64,000 nt of DNA, taken from the NCBI RefSeq assembly GCF_000478275.1, contig NZ_ASJB01000044.1:62001-126000 (forward strand), read 5' to 3'. The position numbers and the translations under genes are program-made. Of the stretch, positions 1 through 7,730 are shown piece after piece (the stretch's first letter is position 1; each line of letters opens with the position of its first letter). The DNA is from Amycolatopsis orientalis DSM 40040 = KCTC 9412 (GTDB lineage Bacteria; Actinomycetota; Actinomycetes; Mycobacteriales; Pseudonocardiaceae). Under the pieces are notes generated by a model that saw only the letters and a program-made list of their open reading frames with translations, was not told the DNA's origin and did no database searches.

Positions 1-154
1 ACACGTCGCCGTTCTCGGCCGGCCCGACCACCCAGGCGCAGTAGCGTCCTGCTGAGTCAGCGCTCACGGTGGCCGCCGAGGCGGAGGTGCCGCACAGTGA
101 CGCGAGTGCAAGCGTCGCCACGCCAACGGTGAACATCTTCGATACGCGATTCAT
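1..154 (-). CDS. Secreted protein, N-terminal part only (cut by window edge)
   Basis: Reading leftward from an ATG at 154, the first 51 codons give a basic start (MNRVSKMFT), a hydrophobic stretch rich in Ala/Leu/Val and an Ala-rich region around TSASAATVSA. This is a normal Sec signal peptide with a probable cleavage site near residue 28. The mature part begins with Ser/Ala-rich sequence and a Cys-Ala-Trp segment, then runs off the window. A GAGAGG ribosome site lies about 6 bases before the ATG. The product is therefore exported. The part that would identify the family is missing, so no function is assigned. Confidence 0.7.
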   Translation of the reverse strand, partial: MNRVSKMFTVGVATLALASLCGTSASAATVSADSAGRYCAWVVGPAENGDV

Positions 155-578
155 TTCAACCCTCTCGACATACCTCAATTGGATGCAACCCTCGAAATCG
201 AACGCATAGCGCATCCGTGACATGTATTTCGCGTCCGCCGCACACACGGTGAAGATGGCGCAAACGGCAGAAGTCAGGGGCTATCGGCGTTTCAAGACAG
301 GAGAAGACCGCCGTAATTGCGGCAGTTCAGACAGGCTCAATTTCGTTGCTGACAGACGAGCGCGAGCATGAGCAGCGGTACGGTCAGAAAATAGGCATGC
401 CCTGCATTGGAAGCCCTCCCCAGTAGAACCGCTTCACACTAATAATTGCGATCAATTAACCTTGCCACTAGATCAACATGGCCGAACACCACCGAACGAG
501 TGTGATCAGGGTCACTGGAAACTACTTATCATATTCTTATGAATGACAGGTGTGGTAGCTGATTTGCTACGAGTTCCA
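155..578. other. AT-richer intergenic region without a recognisable gene
   Basis: About 420 bases separate the secreted-protein gene from an insertion-sequence remnant. The stretch at 430-545 is much more AT-rich than the rest of the window. A small hairpin (GTAGC, 6-base loop, GCTAC) sits at 555-570. No reading frame here has actinobacterial codon bias. It may hold the promoter of the leftward secreted-protein gene. Confidence 0.5.
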
Positions 579-714
579 CTGCCTTGACCTTGTTGGACGA
601 AGGTTTCTCGGCGGTGCTGGGACCCCAGGTGTTGGATCGGGGCGAGAGGTGGGGTCCGTGCGGCCCGTGCCGGGCGTGGCGGCGTCGACGCGGTGTGCTT
701 CCGGTGCGGTAGGA
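579..714 (+). mobile_element. Remnant of the 5' end of an ISL3-type transposase
   Basis: One frame reads LTLLDEGFSAVLGPQVLDRG. After a shift of frame it continues VRAARAGRGG then VDAVCFRCGRS. Together these resemble the start of ISL3-family transposases: a short helical lead, a 'V..dGERi.VRAR' strand and then a Cys-x-x-Cys zinc motif. Nothing of the catalytic part follows, because the next 660 bases belong to a membrane-protein gene on the other strand. No terminal repeats were found. It is therefore a truncated and frameshifted fossil. The assignment rests on pattern memory alone. Confidence 0.4.
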
Positions 715-715
715 G

Positions 716-1378
716 CTAATGCTCCAGTCTGATCAGGATTTCCTCGAGGATGTCCGGTGCTGACACGACTATGAAGCCGAGGCCTCCCAACGGGATTGCG
801 TAGGCTGCAACCTGGATGGCTTGTCGTGCCGACCGAATCCCTCGAAAGCCCACATAGCCAATCGCGACCACCGTCGCGAGCAGCAGGACGCCGACGCCTG
901 AGCGGCCGGACTGCCGGACGACGTCGGCGGCCAACAGTCCGACTGCCGCGGCGGTTGCCACTGTGCCGCGGATATCGGTTCGGCCGATCGCATTCAACAG
1001 GAAGCCGGCGAGCAGGCCGCCGGCGATCGCCAGCGCGCACCACAGCGCTGTCGTAGACACGTCGATCTGGTACGGCATGCCCGCATACTTGATGTCATAG
1101 ACCAGTGCCTTGCCCCAGTAGAAGGCAAGAACTGCCGCGATCAGCGCTCCAACCGCCCGGATCGTCGCGCGTCGACGAGGTGCGCCGGCGGTCACTGCGA
1201 CGACCAGCACGATCCAGATGGTGAAGCTGTGCGCCAGGGGCCTCAGCACGTCGCTGTAGTAGGCGTAAGCGCCTATGGAGCCAGAAACTACGCCGGCCAG
1301 GAGCGCGCCGAGATCGGAGGCGCGAAACGAATCCGACCGGGGTGTCCGTGTCGCGTCGTCCTCGGTCTCAACCGGCAC
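716..1378 (-). CDS. Integral membrane protein, unknown role
   Basis: The protein has 220 residues with a hydrophilic N-terminus (about 20 residues) followed by six or seven hydrophobic segments, such as LGALLAGVVSGSIGAYAYY and FTIWIVLVVAVTAGA, separated by short Arg-rich loops. It resembles the small actinobacterial multi-pass proteins annotated as DUF6518-like, but that link is weak. The start is a GTG at 1378 because a GGGGG ribosome site lies 5 bases upstream; no ATG fits. It stands alone between an IS remnant and non-coding DNA, so context gives no hint of function. Confidence 0.65.
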   Translation of the reverse strand: MPVETEDDATRTPRSDSFRASDLGALLAGVVSGSIGAYAYYSDVLRPLAHSFTIWIVLVVAVTAGAPRRRATIRAVGALIAAVLAFYWGKALVYDIKYAGMPYQIDVSTTALWCALAIAGGLLAGFLLNAIGRTDIRGTVATAAAVGLLAADVVRQSGRSGVGVLLLATVVAIGYVGFRGIRSARQAIQVAAYAIPLGGLGFIVVSAPDILEEILIRLEH

Positions 1379-1901
1379 ATCTACCCCCAGCTAGTGCATG
1401 TAGCGACGACTTGCAGTCTCCTGCAAGGAGCAACGAGTCGGACACCATCCGTAGTCGCTTGTCGGAAGCATACCGTCATGATCAAGATCTGGACGTGACG
1501 CGGGCGGTCTCACGACGTTGCGTCGGAGCGGGCAACATGCCAATGGGGGAGTACTCGTGTGCAGTGTTTCGCCGCTTCCTCCGGCGAAGCTGGCGAGACC
1601 GCTCCGCACGCCTGCTTTTCGCTCGTCGGCCGCCAGGTTGACCCACGGATGTCGGAGGCGGTCCCGGTCCGCCGGTGGGCCGCGCTCGCCGCCCTGCCGG
1701 AGCGGGGCTTTCCTGCTGTCGGTCGTGGTGCCGACTTGCGCGTTACCGGCTGAGCTCGGGGAATGACGAGACACTGGTGTGAGGTTCGACTACGCTGGCC
1801 GCTCGGCCGGTTACGCTCGTGTGTCGATCACGAGATAGCGCGGTCTGGCCGGTAGGGCGGCCAGCAGGGGAGATGTCGGGCGACGGGGAGGGCGAGCCGG
1901 C
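1379..1901. other. Intergenic region, no gene seen
   Basis: About 520 bases upstream of the ESX-like operon. Short open frames exist on both strands around 1518-1774, but all are Arg/Pro/Ser-rich translations of GC-rich DNA with no ribosome site. The stretch may contain decayed sequence. The promoter of the operon starting at 1902 must lie here, but no convincing -35/-10 pair could be singled out. Confidence 0.5.
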
Positions 1902-2375
1902 GTGTCATTGAATGTGGTCAGGTTGCGGCAGCAGGCTGGTGAGCTTGATGCTGAGCTGGAGCGGGCCCGGTTTATCGGGCGATCTGCTGACGGTGTCGCG
2001 TCGGCGGTGGTGACTGGCCAGGGCAAGCTGGTGGATCTGACGATCGCGGATCAGGTGATCCGGAGTTCGCATCCACAGCGGCTGGGGCCCGCGGTGGTGG
2101 AGGCGGTGTCGGCGGCCCGGCGTGCGGCCGCTCAGGTCGGTGTCGCCAAGGTGCGCGCAGTGGTGGACAAGGACCAGGAGTGGATGCCCGAACCCGCCCC
2201 TGGGCCCGCGGCCACCCAGGGGAACGACGTCGCGCCATCACCTGCTCCCCGAACCGCGACGGCGGCTGAGCCGCGTGGAGCGCGTCCCGATAGCGGGGAA
2301 GTCGAGGAGGAGAGTTTCGATCAGCTCGATTTCCTGGACGACGATCTCGAGGACGAGGGGCGGGATCGCTGGTGA
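1902..2375 (+). CDS. YbaB/EbfC-like protein heading an ESX-type operon
   Basis: The protein has 157 residues. Residues 1-90 follow the YbaB/EbfC pattern: an N-terminal helix (LRQQAGELDAELERARFIGR), a small beta sheet with ASAVVTGQGKLVDLTIADQV, and a closing Ala-rich helix. Residues 95-157 are a Pro/Ala linker and a strongly acidic tail (EVEEESFDQLDFLDDDLEDE). In actinobacteria such proteins are often encoded next to WXG100/ESX substrates, as here; a nucleoid role is known only for true YbaB. The start is GTG 1902 with a GGGGAGGGCGAG ribosome site. The stop overlaps the next GTG by 4 bases, so translation is coupled. Confidence 0.8.
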   Translation: MSLNVVRLRQQAGELDAELERARFIGRSADGVASAVVTGQGKLVDLTIADQVIRSSHPQRLGPAVVEAVSAARRAAAQVGVAKVRAVVDKDQEWMPEPAPGPAATQGNDVAPSPAPRTATAAEPRGARPDSGEVEEESFDQLDFLDDDLEDEGRDRW

Positions 2376-2683
2376 GTTACCAGGACGAGCTGTATCACCT
2401 GGCTCGGGAGATCGACGCGACGGTGGCCGCGGTCGAGCGGGCCGCGGCGGGTGCGGCGCGGGATCGTGTCACGTGGACGTTGCCGGGGGAGTTGGGGTCG
2501 GTGACGGTGACCGGTGCGGGTGAGCTGGTCGATGTGTCGGTGGACGTGGCCGCGATGAAGGCCTACAGCGCGGCGAGCCTGTCGCGGCAGCTGTTGCTGG
2601 GGATCCAGCGGGCCGAGGAGACCGCGGCCCAGCGGTATGAGGCGGCGATCGCCGCCGTTCGGGATGAGGAGCGGCTGGTATGA
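2372..2683 (+). CDS. Second YbaB/EbfC-like protein of the ESX-type operon
   Basis: The protein has 103 residues with the same fold plan as its upstream neighbour: an N-terminal helix (YQDELYHLAREIDATVAAVE), strands carrying VTVTGAGELVDVSVDVAA, and a long C-terminal helix ending in RYEAAIAAVRDEERLV. It lacks the acidic tail. It starts with GTG inside the previous stop (GTGA) and ends inside the next start (ATGA). Two unequal YbaB-like proteins in a row suggest a heterodimer, which is inference. Function beyond association with the operon is unknown. Confidence 0.75.
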   Translation: MSYQDELYHLAREIDATVAAVERAAAGAARDRVTWTLPGELGSVTVTGAGELVDVSVDVAAMKAYSAASLSRQLLLGIQRAEETAAQRYEAAIAAVRDEERLV

Positions 2684-3063
2684 GCTTTCCGGATCCGTTC
2701 GACCCCGGTCCCGGCCAGGGCTACCACGTTTATCCGGAGAAGCTGCGGGCCGCGGCCGACGCGATCGCGGAGGCAGCAGGCCTGCTGCAGAACTTCGCGG
2801 TGGAGGACTTGGCGGATGTCGCGCTCGGTCCGTATGACCTTGGGTTGCCGGGGACGGCGACGAACATGATGCCCGGTCTCAACGGTCTGGGGACGGTGGA
2901 CCGGTACAACGCGGCCATCGACGCGATTCAGCGGATCACAGCCCAGAATTCGACCCAGCTTGCTGTGCTGAGCGCGGCCTTGGGCAAGGCCGCGAACCAT
3001 TACGAGCAGCTCGATCAGGAAGCGTATGAGCGGATGAAGAAGCTGGAGGGTGAGATCAAGTGA
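2680..3063 (+). CDS. Small helical protein of the ESX/WXG100-associated type
   Basis: The protein has 127 residues, mostly helical, with LRAAADAIAEAAGLLQNFAV near the start and a final amphipathic helix (NHYEQLDQEAYERMKKLEGE). The middle has a Gly/Asn-rich turn (YDLGLPGTATNMMPGLNGLG). There is no signal peptide. The layout is that of ESX secretion-associated proteins that pair with a WXG100-like partner, and the next gene carries a WRG-type turn. It overlaps both neighbours by 4 bases. The role as a secreted partner or chaperone is inferred from position and shape, not from a diagnostic motif. Confidence 0.65.
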   Translation: MSFPDPFDPGPGQGYHVYPEKLRAAADAIAEAAGLLQNFAVEDLADVALGPYDLGLPGTATNMMPGLNGLGTVDRYNAAIDAIQRITAQNSTQLAVLSAALGKAANHYEQLDQEAYERMKKLEGEIK

Positions 3064-3791
3064 CCACCCCGAACCCGGGCCAGGCTGCCGCGGAACTCGC
3101 CACCATGACCTACCCCGAGTCCGCGGACGCGAAGATCCGGGAGTACGCGGACCTGATCGGCGCCCACGGGATCATCGGACTGCTCGACAAGCTCCGCGTG
3201 TTCGTCGCCGGCGACCTGGAGAAGGCGCTGAGGCTGGCCGAGGTGTTCGCCCGGGAGAGCAAGTTGAAGGACGCGGCCGAGATCGTCAATGACACCAAGC
3301 TGTCGCTGACTGCCGCATGGCGCGGTGACGCGTTCGACCAGTACTCCCTGTATTCCGGGATGGCTGTCGACAGCCTGAACAAGGGACAGATCTCGATCGC
3401 AACCCTGACCAAAACGATGAGCACGGTCGCGACAACAGTGATCGACACGTACAAGAACCTGCTGCTCGCGCTCGGGAACTGTGCGGCGAACCTGGCGCAG
3501 CTGAGCGGGAAGTTCGCGATCGTGATGGGATCTCTGCTGGTCCCGCCGCTGGCTGCGCTGTCAGCCAAAGACTTCGTGGACGCGATCAACTCAGCGTTCG
3601 AGAAGTTCTGGCGTGACTGCAACACGCTCCTGGGCAGCATGATCACCAACATCGGAGCGCTGGTGGGGAGCGGCCTCGAGCTGACGGTCATCGAAACCAC
3701 CTTCCCCAAGATCCCGGATATCGGCACGAGCGTCGAGGTAGTCGGAGAACCCCGCCGCTGGCGGATCAAACCGGGAGCCGATCCTTCGTGA
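3060..3791 (+). CDS. WXG100-like/ESX substrate-type protein
   Basis: The protein has 243 residues. It starts with Pro/Gly-rich sequence and long helices (residues 20-85), then a helical hairpin whose turn reads LTAAWRGDAFDQYSLYSG, which matches the W-x-G turn of WXG100 proteins. Hydrophobic helices follow (YKNLLLALGNCAANLAQLSG, FAIVMGSLLVPPLAALSA), which could be membrane-active, and a basic tail. It has no Sec signal. Known WXG100-like proteins leave through type VII secretion. No EccC or EccD gene is in this window, so the secretion apparatus would have to be elsewhere. GTGA overlaps join it to both neighbours. Confidence 0.7.
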   Translation: MTTPNPGQAAAELATMTYPESADAKIREYADLIGAHGIIGLLDKLRVFVAGDLEKALRLAEVFARESKLKDAAEIVNDTKLSLTAAWRGDAFDQYSLYSGMAVDSLNKGQISIATLTKTMSTVATTVIDTYKNLLLALGNCAANLAQLSGKFAIVMGSLLVPPLAALSAKDFVDAINSAFEKFWRDCNTLLGSMITNIGALVGSGLELTVIETTFPKIPDIGTSVEVVGEPRRWRIKPGADPS

Positions 3792-4384
3792 TACGACGTC
3801 TCGCTCGAGAGCTCGCCCTGCTGATTGCCGGCGGACTGGTGGTGCTGGCCGGCTGCCGAACGGTCCCGCCGTCTCCGCCGCCGGGGCCGTCGGTGTCGGT
3901 CCCGCCGATCCCCGCACAGCTGAACGGCAACAAGTTCATCGCCGATCCGTGTTCGGCGATCACCGTGGAGCAGCTGCGGAGCATCGGATTCGGTGAGGGC
4001 AGGCATGAACAGACCCGGCAGGGCCAATGTCTGATCGTCCTCGGCCGGTCGGTCGACGTCACCACGTCATGGTTCCCGCCGCTGCGGGAGAGCATCGCCA
4101 CGTTGTACAGCGGCCGCGCCCAAGGCCACGATGCCGGCAACCACTGGGAAGAGCTGACGATCAACGGCTACCCCGCGGTGATCGTGGATGTCGAGGAGAA
4201 CATCTCGACGAAACGGGACGAGGGACCCCTGGCGTGCCGACTGGTTCTCGGCGTCGATGACACCACGCTGGTGCACATCAAGACCAACACCCGGGGAAAG
4301 CCGGAAGCGGGACCCTGGCAGAACGATCCTTGTGGTGCGGTCAAGAAGATCGCGGAATTCGTCATCGACAACCTCCGCGGCTAG
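3788..4384 (+). CDS. DUF3558-type lipoprotein, last gene of the ESX-like operon
   Basis: The protein has 198 residues. The N-terminus is basic (MIRRLAREL), followed by a hydrophobic stretch and the lipobox VVLAGC with Cys23 as the lipidated residue. A Pro/Ser linker (residues 25-42) leads to the domain that starts FIADPCSAITVEQLRSIGF, which is the typical opening of DUF3558. Conserved-looking features are the 'DPCSAIT' segment, the WFPP stretch and a late Cys in DPCGAVKKIAEFV. It is expected on the outer face of the cytoplasmic membrane. It starts with GTG overlapping the previous stop by 4 bases and converges with a broken gene on the other strand, overlapping by 4 bases. Confidence 0.8.
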   Translation: MIRRLARELALLIAGGLVVLAGCRTVPPSPPPGPSVSVPPIPAQLNGNKFIADPCSAITVEQLRSIGFGEGRHEQTRQGQCLIVLGRSVDVTTSWFPPLRESIATLYSGRAQGHDAGNHWEELTINGYPAVIVDVEENISTKRDEGPLACRLVLGVDDTTLVHIKTNTRGKPEAGPWQNDPCGAVKKIAEFVIDNLRG

Positions 4385-4714
4385 GCGCGGTGGCCGGCGG
4401 CGGTGACCAGCGTCCGCCAGCGGCCGCGGCTGAGTGCGAGGTCGGGTCGTTCGGCGTGTGACCAGGCGAGCCCGACGAAGCCGCTCAGCGTGTGGTCGGT
4501 GATGAGGCGGTGCCGGTGCAGGGCGTTGAGCAGGACGGGCATGTCGTCGCCGGGCACCCGGTACAGGGCGACCGCGAGCTGGTCCGTGGGTGGTCAACGC
4601 GACGCCACGTTTGATCAGGTGGGTGGCCAAGGCGACGACCTCAACAATGACCGGGATGCCGAGGTCGTCCGACGGTTCTGCGGAGTCGTGAAGCTGAAGC
4701 TCGTCGTCAGGCAT
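4381..4714 (-). pseudogene. Small conserved-type gene broken by one frameshift
   Basis: Starting at ATG 4714 (ribosome site GGGAG, 7 bases away), the frame reads MPDDELQLHD, then VEVVALATHLIKRGVALT. Near 4590 the coding sense moves to another frame, which reads QLAVALYRVPGDDMPVLLNA, then HTLSGFVGLAWSHAERPDLA, and ends in GHRA before TAG at 4381-4383. The span of 334 bases is not divisible by three, so one indel separates the halves. Joined, it would be about 110 residues, helical and soluble. The family is not recognised. The small size and clean second half suggest recent inactivation, or a local sequencing error. Confidence 0.55.
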
Positions 4715-4858
4715 CAGCGCTCTCCCAGGCAGGTGGGCTAGAACAAGAGGGGACGGGCCGCCCATCGTCGTGGCGAACCAGACGTTGGGGGCGGGCACCG
4801 AATCGTTGCGTCCAGTCCGAGCGTGGCGCGTGTGCCAGGTGTTCGCCGCGGGCTGCGG

Positions 4859-5221
4859 CTAGAGGTTGGTCAGGAAGATCGCGTAGTTCATGACCGCGTC
4901 GCCCATCAGTTCGCCGCGGCCGATGACGCCGTCGGTGTCGCCCTGCTGGTGCGCCTTGTGGAAGGAGGTCTGGCAGTTGTGCAGCTGTGTCCGCAGTTGC
5001 GTGGAGGTCGTGTCGCCTGGGGGTGCGATGACCAGGGTGGCGAGGTGATGTACCGCGTCGATCGCGGCCGTCACACCGGCGGCGATCCGGGCGGTGTCTC
5101 CGAGTTTGATCGCCTGACGCAGGAGGTGGACGGCCTGCTCTGTCGCGAAGCGTTCTGCCCGGACCGCCAGCAGATGTTTCAGTTCGCCTGCGGGATCGTT
5201 AGGTTGGTCAGCGGCCACCAT
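4859..5221 (-). CDS. Small helical protein, unknown
   Basis: About 120 residues, nearly all helical: GELKHLLAVRAERFATEQAV, a linker, ITAAIDAVHHL-type helices and a C-terminal stretch TSFHKAHQQGDTDGVIGRGE followed by LMGDAVMNYAIFLTNL. Helix-forming heptads and charged faces suggest a helical bundle. The open frame extends far upstream to 6049, but that part is only the antisense of the GNAT gene. The ATG at 5221 is the first sensible start, though its ribosome site is poor and a GTG or TTG slightly upstream cannot be excluded. It is divergent from the GNAT gene. No function is assigned. Confidence 0.55.
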   Translation of the reverse strand: MVAADQPNDPAGELKHLLAVRAERFATEQAVHLLRQAIKLGDTARIAAGVTAAIDAVHHLATLVIAPPGDTTSTQLRTQLHNCQTSFHKAHQQGDTDGVIGRGELMGDAVMNYAIFLTNL

Positions 5222-5386
5222 GCGGGCCAGGGTACTGCCCGACGGTCGCCGGTCTTCGCACGGCGGCGACCCGTCCGGATGGGCGGTGTTCGTGTGGGGC
5301 GCGTGCACTGGCGTGTGCCGGGGCCGACGTCGTTTTGGTTGGGCAGGTGACACGTTAGCCTCGTGGTGAACGAACGGAGCTTCCTT

Positions 5387-6073
5387 ATGTCCCCTCACCT
5401 TCGTGATCCGCGCCCGCAGAGCACGTCGCTCGACGTCGATGTGCAGCGGACGACCGTGCGCGTGCGGTTGCTTCGCGCGGGTGAGGGAGCCGCCGCGGTG
5501 GCGATCGCGGCCGGGGCGGCGGTCCCTGGGCTCGTGGAAGGCGGGGCGCTGCAGGCGGCTCTCGATCTGTCCGGAGGCCGGATCGAGTTCCCTGGCCTGC
5601 CCGGCTGTGCGGGCTGGTGTTTCGGGGCGCATGCCGGCGATCGCCTGGTGGGCGTGGTGTACGTGTGCACGCCGGTGGATTTCGTCTTGTCGCATCACGG
5701 TGAGCAGAGGGCCTGGCTTGCCCGGTCTGTCGCCGAGATCGAGATCCTGGCCGTCGAGGAGGGCTTCCGTGGCAGCGGAGCGGGAACCGCGTTGCTCGAT
5801 CATGCCGAGCGGTATCTCGGTGATCAGGGTGTGCGGGTGTTCGTCGCGAAAGTCGACGCTGGGGATATGCCGGTGATGCGGTGGTACCGCCACCGGGGCT
5901 ATCGACTCGCCGACATCGGTGAAAGCTGCATACTCGACACCCCATCCGGTGCGACGAGTATCAACGCCGGACAAGCACACGAACGCCAGTGGCGACTCGC
6001 GATCAAAGCGCCCGGACACGCCGTCGTCCGAGGCCTGCGCGGACTTCACCTCACTCCGGACACGCTGCCCTAG
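5387..6073 (+). CDS. GNAT-family N-acetyltransferase
   Basis: The protein has 228 residues. The central part shows the GNAT order: an entry strand AGDRLVGVVYVCTPVDFVL, the acetyl-CoA-binding core VAEIEILAVEEGFRGSGAGT followed by ALLDHAERYLGDQGVRVF, then VAKVDAGDMPVMRWYRHRGY with the usual late 'N/D-x-x-A/V-x-x-x-Y-x-x-x-G-F/Y' pattern. The EGFRGSGAG segment is the pyrophosphate-binding loop (R-x-x-G-x-G/A). The substrate cannot be told. The start is ATG 5387 because a GGAGC ribosome site precedes it; the frame reaches back to a GTG at 5363 without one. The last 40 residues are an extension beyond the core domain. Confidence 0.8.
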   Translation: MSPHLRDPRPQSTSLDVDVQRTTVRVRLLRAGEGAAAVAIAAGAAVPGLVEGGALQAALDLSGGRIEFPGLPGCAGWCFGAHAGDRLVGVVYVCTPVDFVLSHHGEQRAWLARSVAEIEILAVEEGFRGSGAGTALLDHAERYLGDQGVRVFVAKVDAGDMPVMRWYRHRGYRLADIGESCILDTPSGATSINAGQAHERQWRLAIKAPGHAVVRGLRGLHLTPDTLP

Positions 6074-6300
6074 TCCGTCGCCGCAACAGCCTGTGGCAGT
6101 GCCACGGCATCCGTCCGGGCTCGTTGGGGACCGGCGTTTCTCGGCGGGCTGCTCCCGATCGCCGTGACCACGAACCCAGCACGCCAGGTCTACCGTCTAC
6201 GAGCGAGATCGTGCCCCCGCTCCGCGCGATGGGGTGGTGCGACACGGGTAGGTCGAGTTTCGGCGCTACGACGATCGTGGTCTGTCGTCGTGTGGGGCGG

Positions 6301-7209
6301 TCAGGGGAGCGGGGTGAACGTTCCGTCGCCGAAGAGGCCGGCGGAGGCGAGAGTGTCCCGCAGTTGTTCGGCTTGGTGGGTGGTGAGCGGGCCGAGGTCC
6401 TCGCCGCTGCTGTCGACGATGTACGCCCGGATCACCGCGGTTGTGTCCACGACCTGTTGTCCGGTGACGTCGTGTGAGAGCAGGCCAGCGTTAGCTAGGA
6501 GGTCGGCGAGTTCGGCGGCTTGCTCGATCATGGGCGGGCCGGCGTCGAACCCGGCACTGTCGATGAGAAAGCCGTGGATCGCCCTTGCTGCCCGAAGCCT
6601 GCGTACAGGTGTGGCTGTGTCAGGCTCGACGGGGGACACGGATCCTTCGCGGGGCGGGCGATCCTGTGCGGGAGTGGCGGCATCGGCCACGGTGTCGTGA
6701 CGGCTGTTCTTGCCGTACACGCGGACGAGTTTGTCGATGACCCGGCGGGTATCCGCAGGTGGGTCAAGAATCGCGCTGACACCGTGCGCGGCCGCCGCGG
6801 CCCCGGACTCCCACAACGGGACCGGCGAGTCGTAGTCGCGGGTGCGTTCGGCGGTCTCGAGACTGATAACGCCACTACGTACGGCTACGCGAAGGCTGAG
6901 CAGGTTGTCACTATCGTGGCATCCGGCCCAGCCGGCGCAGATCCGGGCGAGCCCGCCCTCCGTCTCGCCGGAACGGCGACGCTTGGTGGGATGGTTGTCC
7001 TCATCGGTGAGGTGGCACTGGAACACGGCAGCGGGTTGGTCCCCGGTGTCCTGGTCGTAGCGGGCGAGTTTCTCGTACTCGGTGATGTCCCAAACACCGG
7101 AGGGCACATCACGCCGATACGGGCACGTCCGGCACGGCGCCTCGGCAGGCGCGCCGAGCTTACCCTTACGTGTGACAACGACAGGAACGTCATCAGCTGC
7201 GGAGGACAT
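6301..7209 (-). CDS. DUF6283-like Cys-containing protein
   Basis: The protein has 302 residues. The N-terminal third carries the motif APCRTCPYRRDVPSGVW, then EYEKLARYDQDTGDQPAAVF, QCHLTDED and ARICAGWAGCHDSDNLL. The Cys pattern (C-x-x-C, later Cys, C-x4-C) is that of the actinobacterial family annotated DUF6283 and could hold a metal; that role is not established. The C-terminal half (after about residue 190) is two Ala/Leu-rich helical repeats that resemble each other (IHGFLIDSAGFDAGP and IRAYIVDSSGEDLGP). The start is ATG 7209 with GGGAGG 9 bases upstream. It follows the coiled-coil gene by 61 bases on the same strand and is probably co-transcribed. Confidence 0.7.
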   Translation of the reverse strand: MSSAADDVPVVVTRKGKLGAPAEAPCRTCPYRRDVPSGVWDITEYEKLARYDQDTGDQPAAVFQCHLTDEDNHPTKRRRSGETEGGLARICAGWAGCHDSDNLLSLRVAVRSGVISLETAERTRDYDSPVPLWESGAAAAAHGVSAILDPPADTRRVIDKLVRVYGKNSRHDTVADAATPAQDRPPREGSVSPVEPDTATPVRRLRAARAIHGFLIDSAGFDAGPPMIEQAAELADLLANAGLLSHDVTGQQVVDTTAVIRAYIVDSSGEDLGPLTTHQAEQLRDTLASAGLFGDGTFTPLP

Positions 7210-7270
7210 CCGCGCAAGCACCTCCCTCGGTATCCCGGCCGACTCTCGCCGATCGTGTGCGATTGTGAGA

Positions 7271-7627
7271 TCAGCGTACTGCTGCGCCGTAGCAGTGCTT
7301 GTGCTGACCGACAGAGTGAGACACCCGGCAGAGCCGGGCAACCGCGTTACGCAGCCAGTCCGCGTCGGTCCAGATCTTCCGCAGCCGCTGCGACAGGTCG
7401 AGCCCGTGACGGCGCAGCTCCGCCGATCGGGGTGAGATTCCCGCATCCCGGTCACGCACCGCCGCGTCGATTGCGAGTTCCACACTCCGCCGTGTCGCAG
7501 TGGCTCGCTCCACCGCGACGCGCCGCTCACGAACGTCGGCGATCTCGGCCCGTAGCCGCTGCAACTGCCCAGCAAGGTCGCCGTCGGGCACCTCGTCAGT
7601 CTGTCCTGCCGCCTCTGCACTGGTCAT
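7271..7627 (-). CDS. Small coiled-coil protein
   Basis: About 118 residues. Residues 15-60 (LAGQLQRLRAEIADVRERRV followed by AVERATATRRSVELAIDAAV) have clear heptads with Leu/Ile/Val at a and d positions, which predicts a coiled coil. A basic, helical second half ends with LCRVSHSVGQHKHCYGAAVR. The start is ATG 7627 with GGTGGG a few bases upstream; an upstream ATG at 7687 has no ribosome site. It lies directly upstream of the DUF6283-like gene on the same strand, so the two may act together. Family unknown. Confidence 0.55.
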   Translation of the reverse strand: MTSAEAAGQTDEVPDGDLAGQLQRLRAEIADVRERRVAVERATATRRSVELAIDAAVRDRDAGISPRSAELRRHGLDLSQRLRKIWTDADWLRNAVARLCRVSHSVGQHKHCYGAAVR

Positions 7628-7730
7628 CGACCCACCGTAACCGTCACGGGCCCCGCGAAGCGGCATTGCGCAGCGCAGGCCCACCACCCGCTCAACGCCC
7701 CCCGCCCGTGCACAAGGCCTGGCAGTGGGC

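Noticed and set aside
5222..6049. Upstream extension of the leftward helical gene to 396 codons
   Set aside because: The extension mirrors the GNAT gene, whose acetyl-CoA motifs are clear on the + strand.
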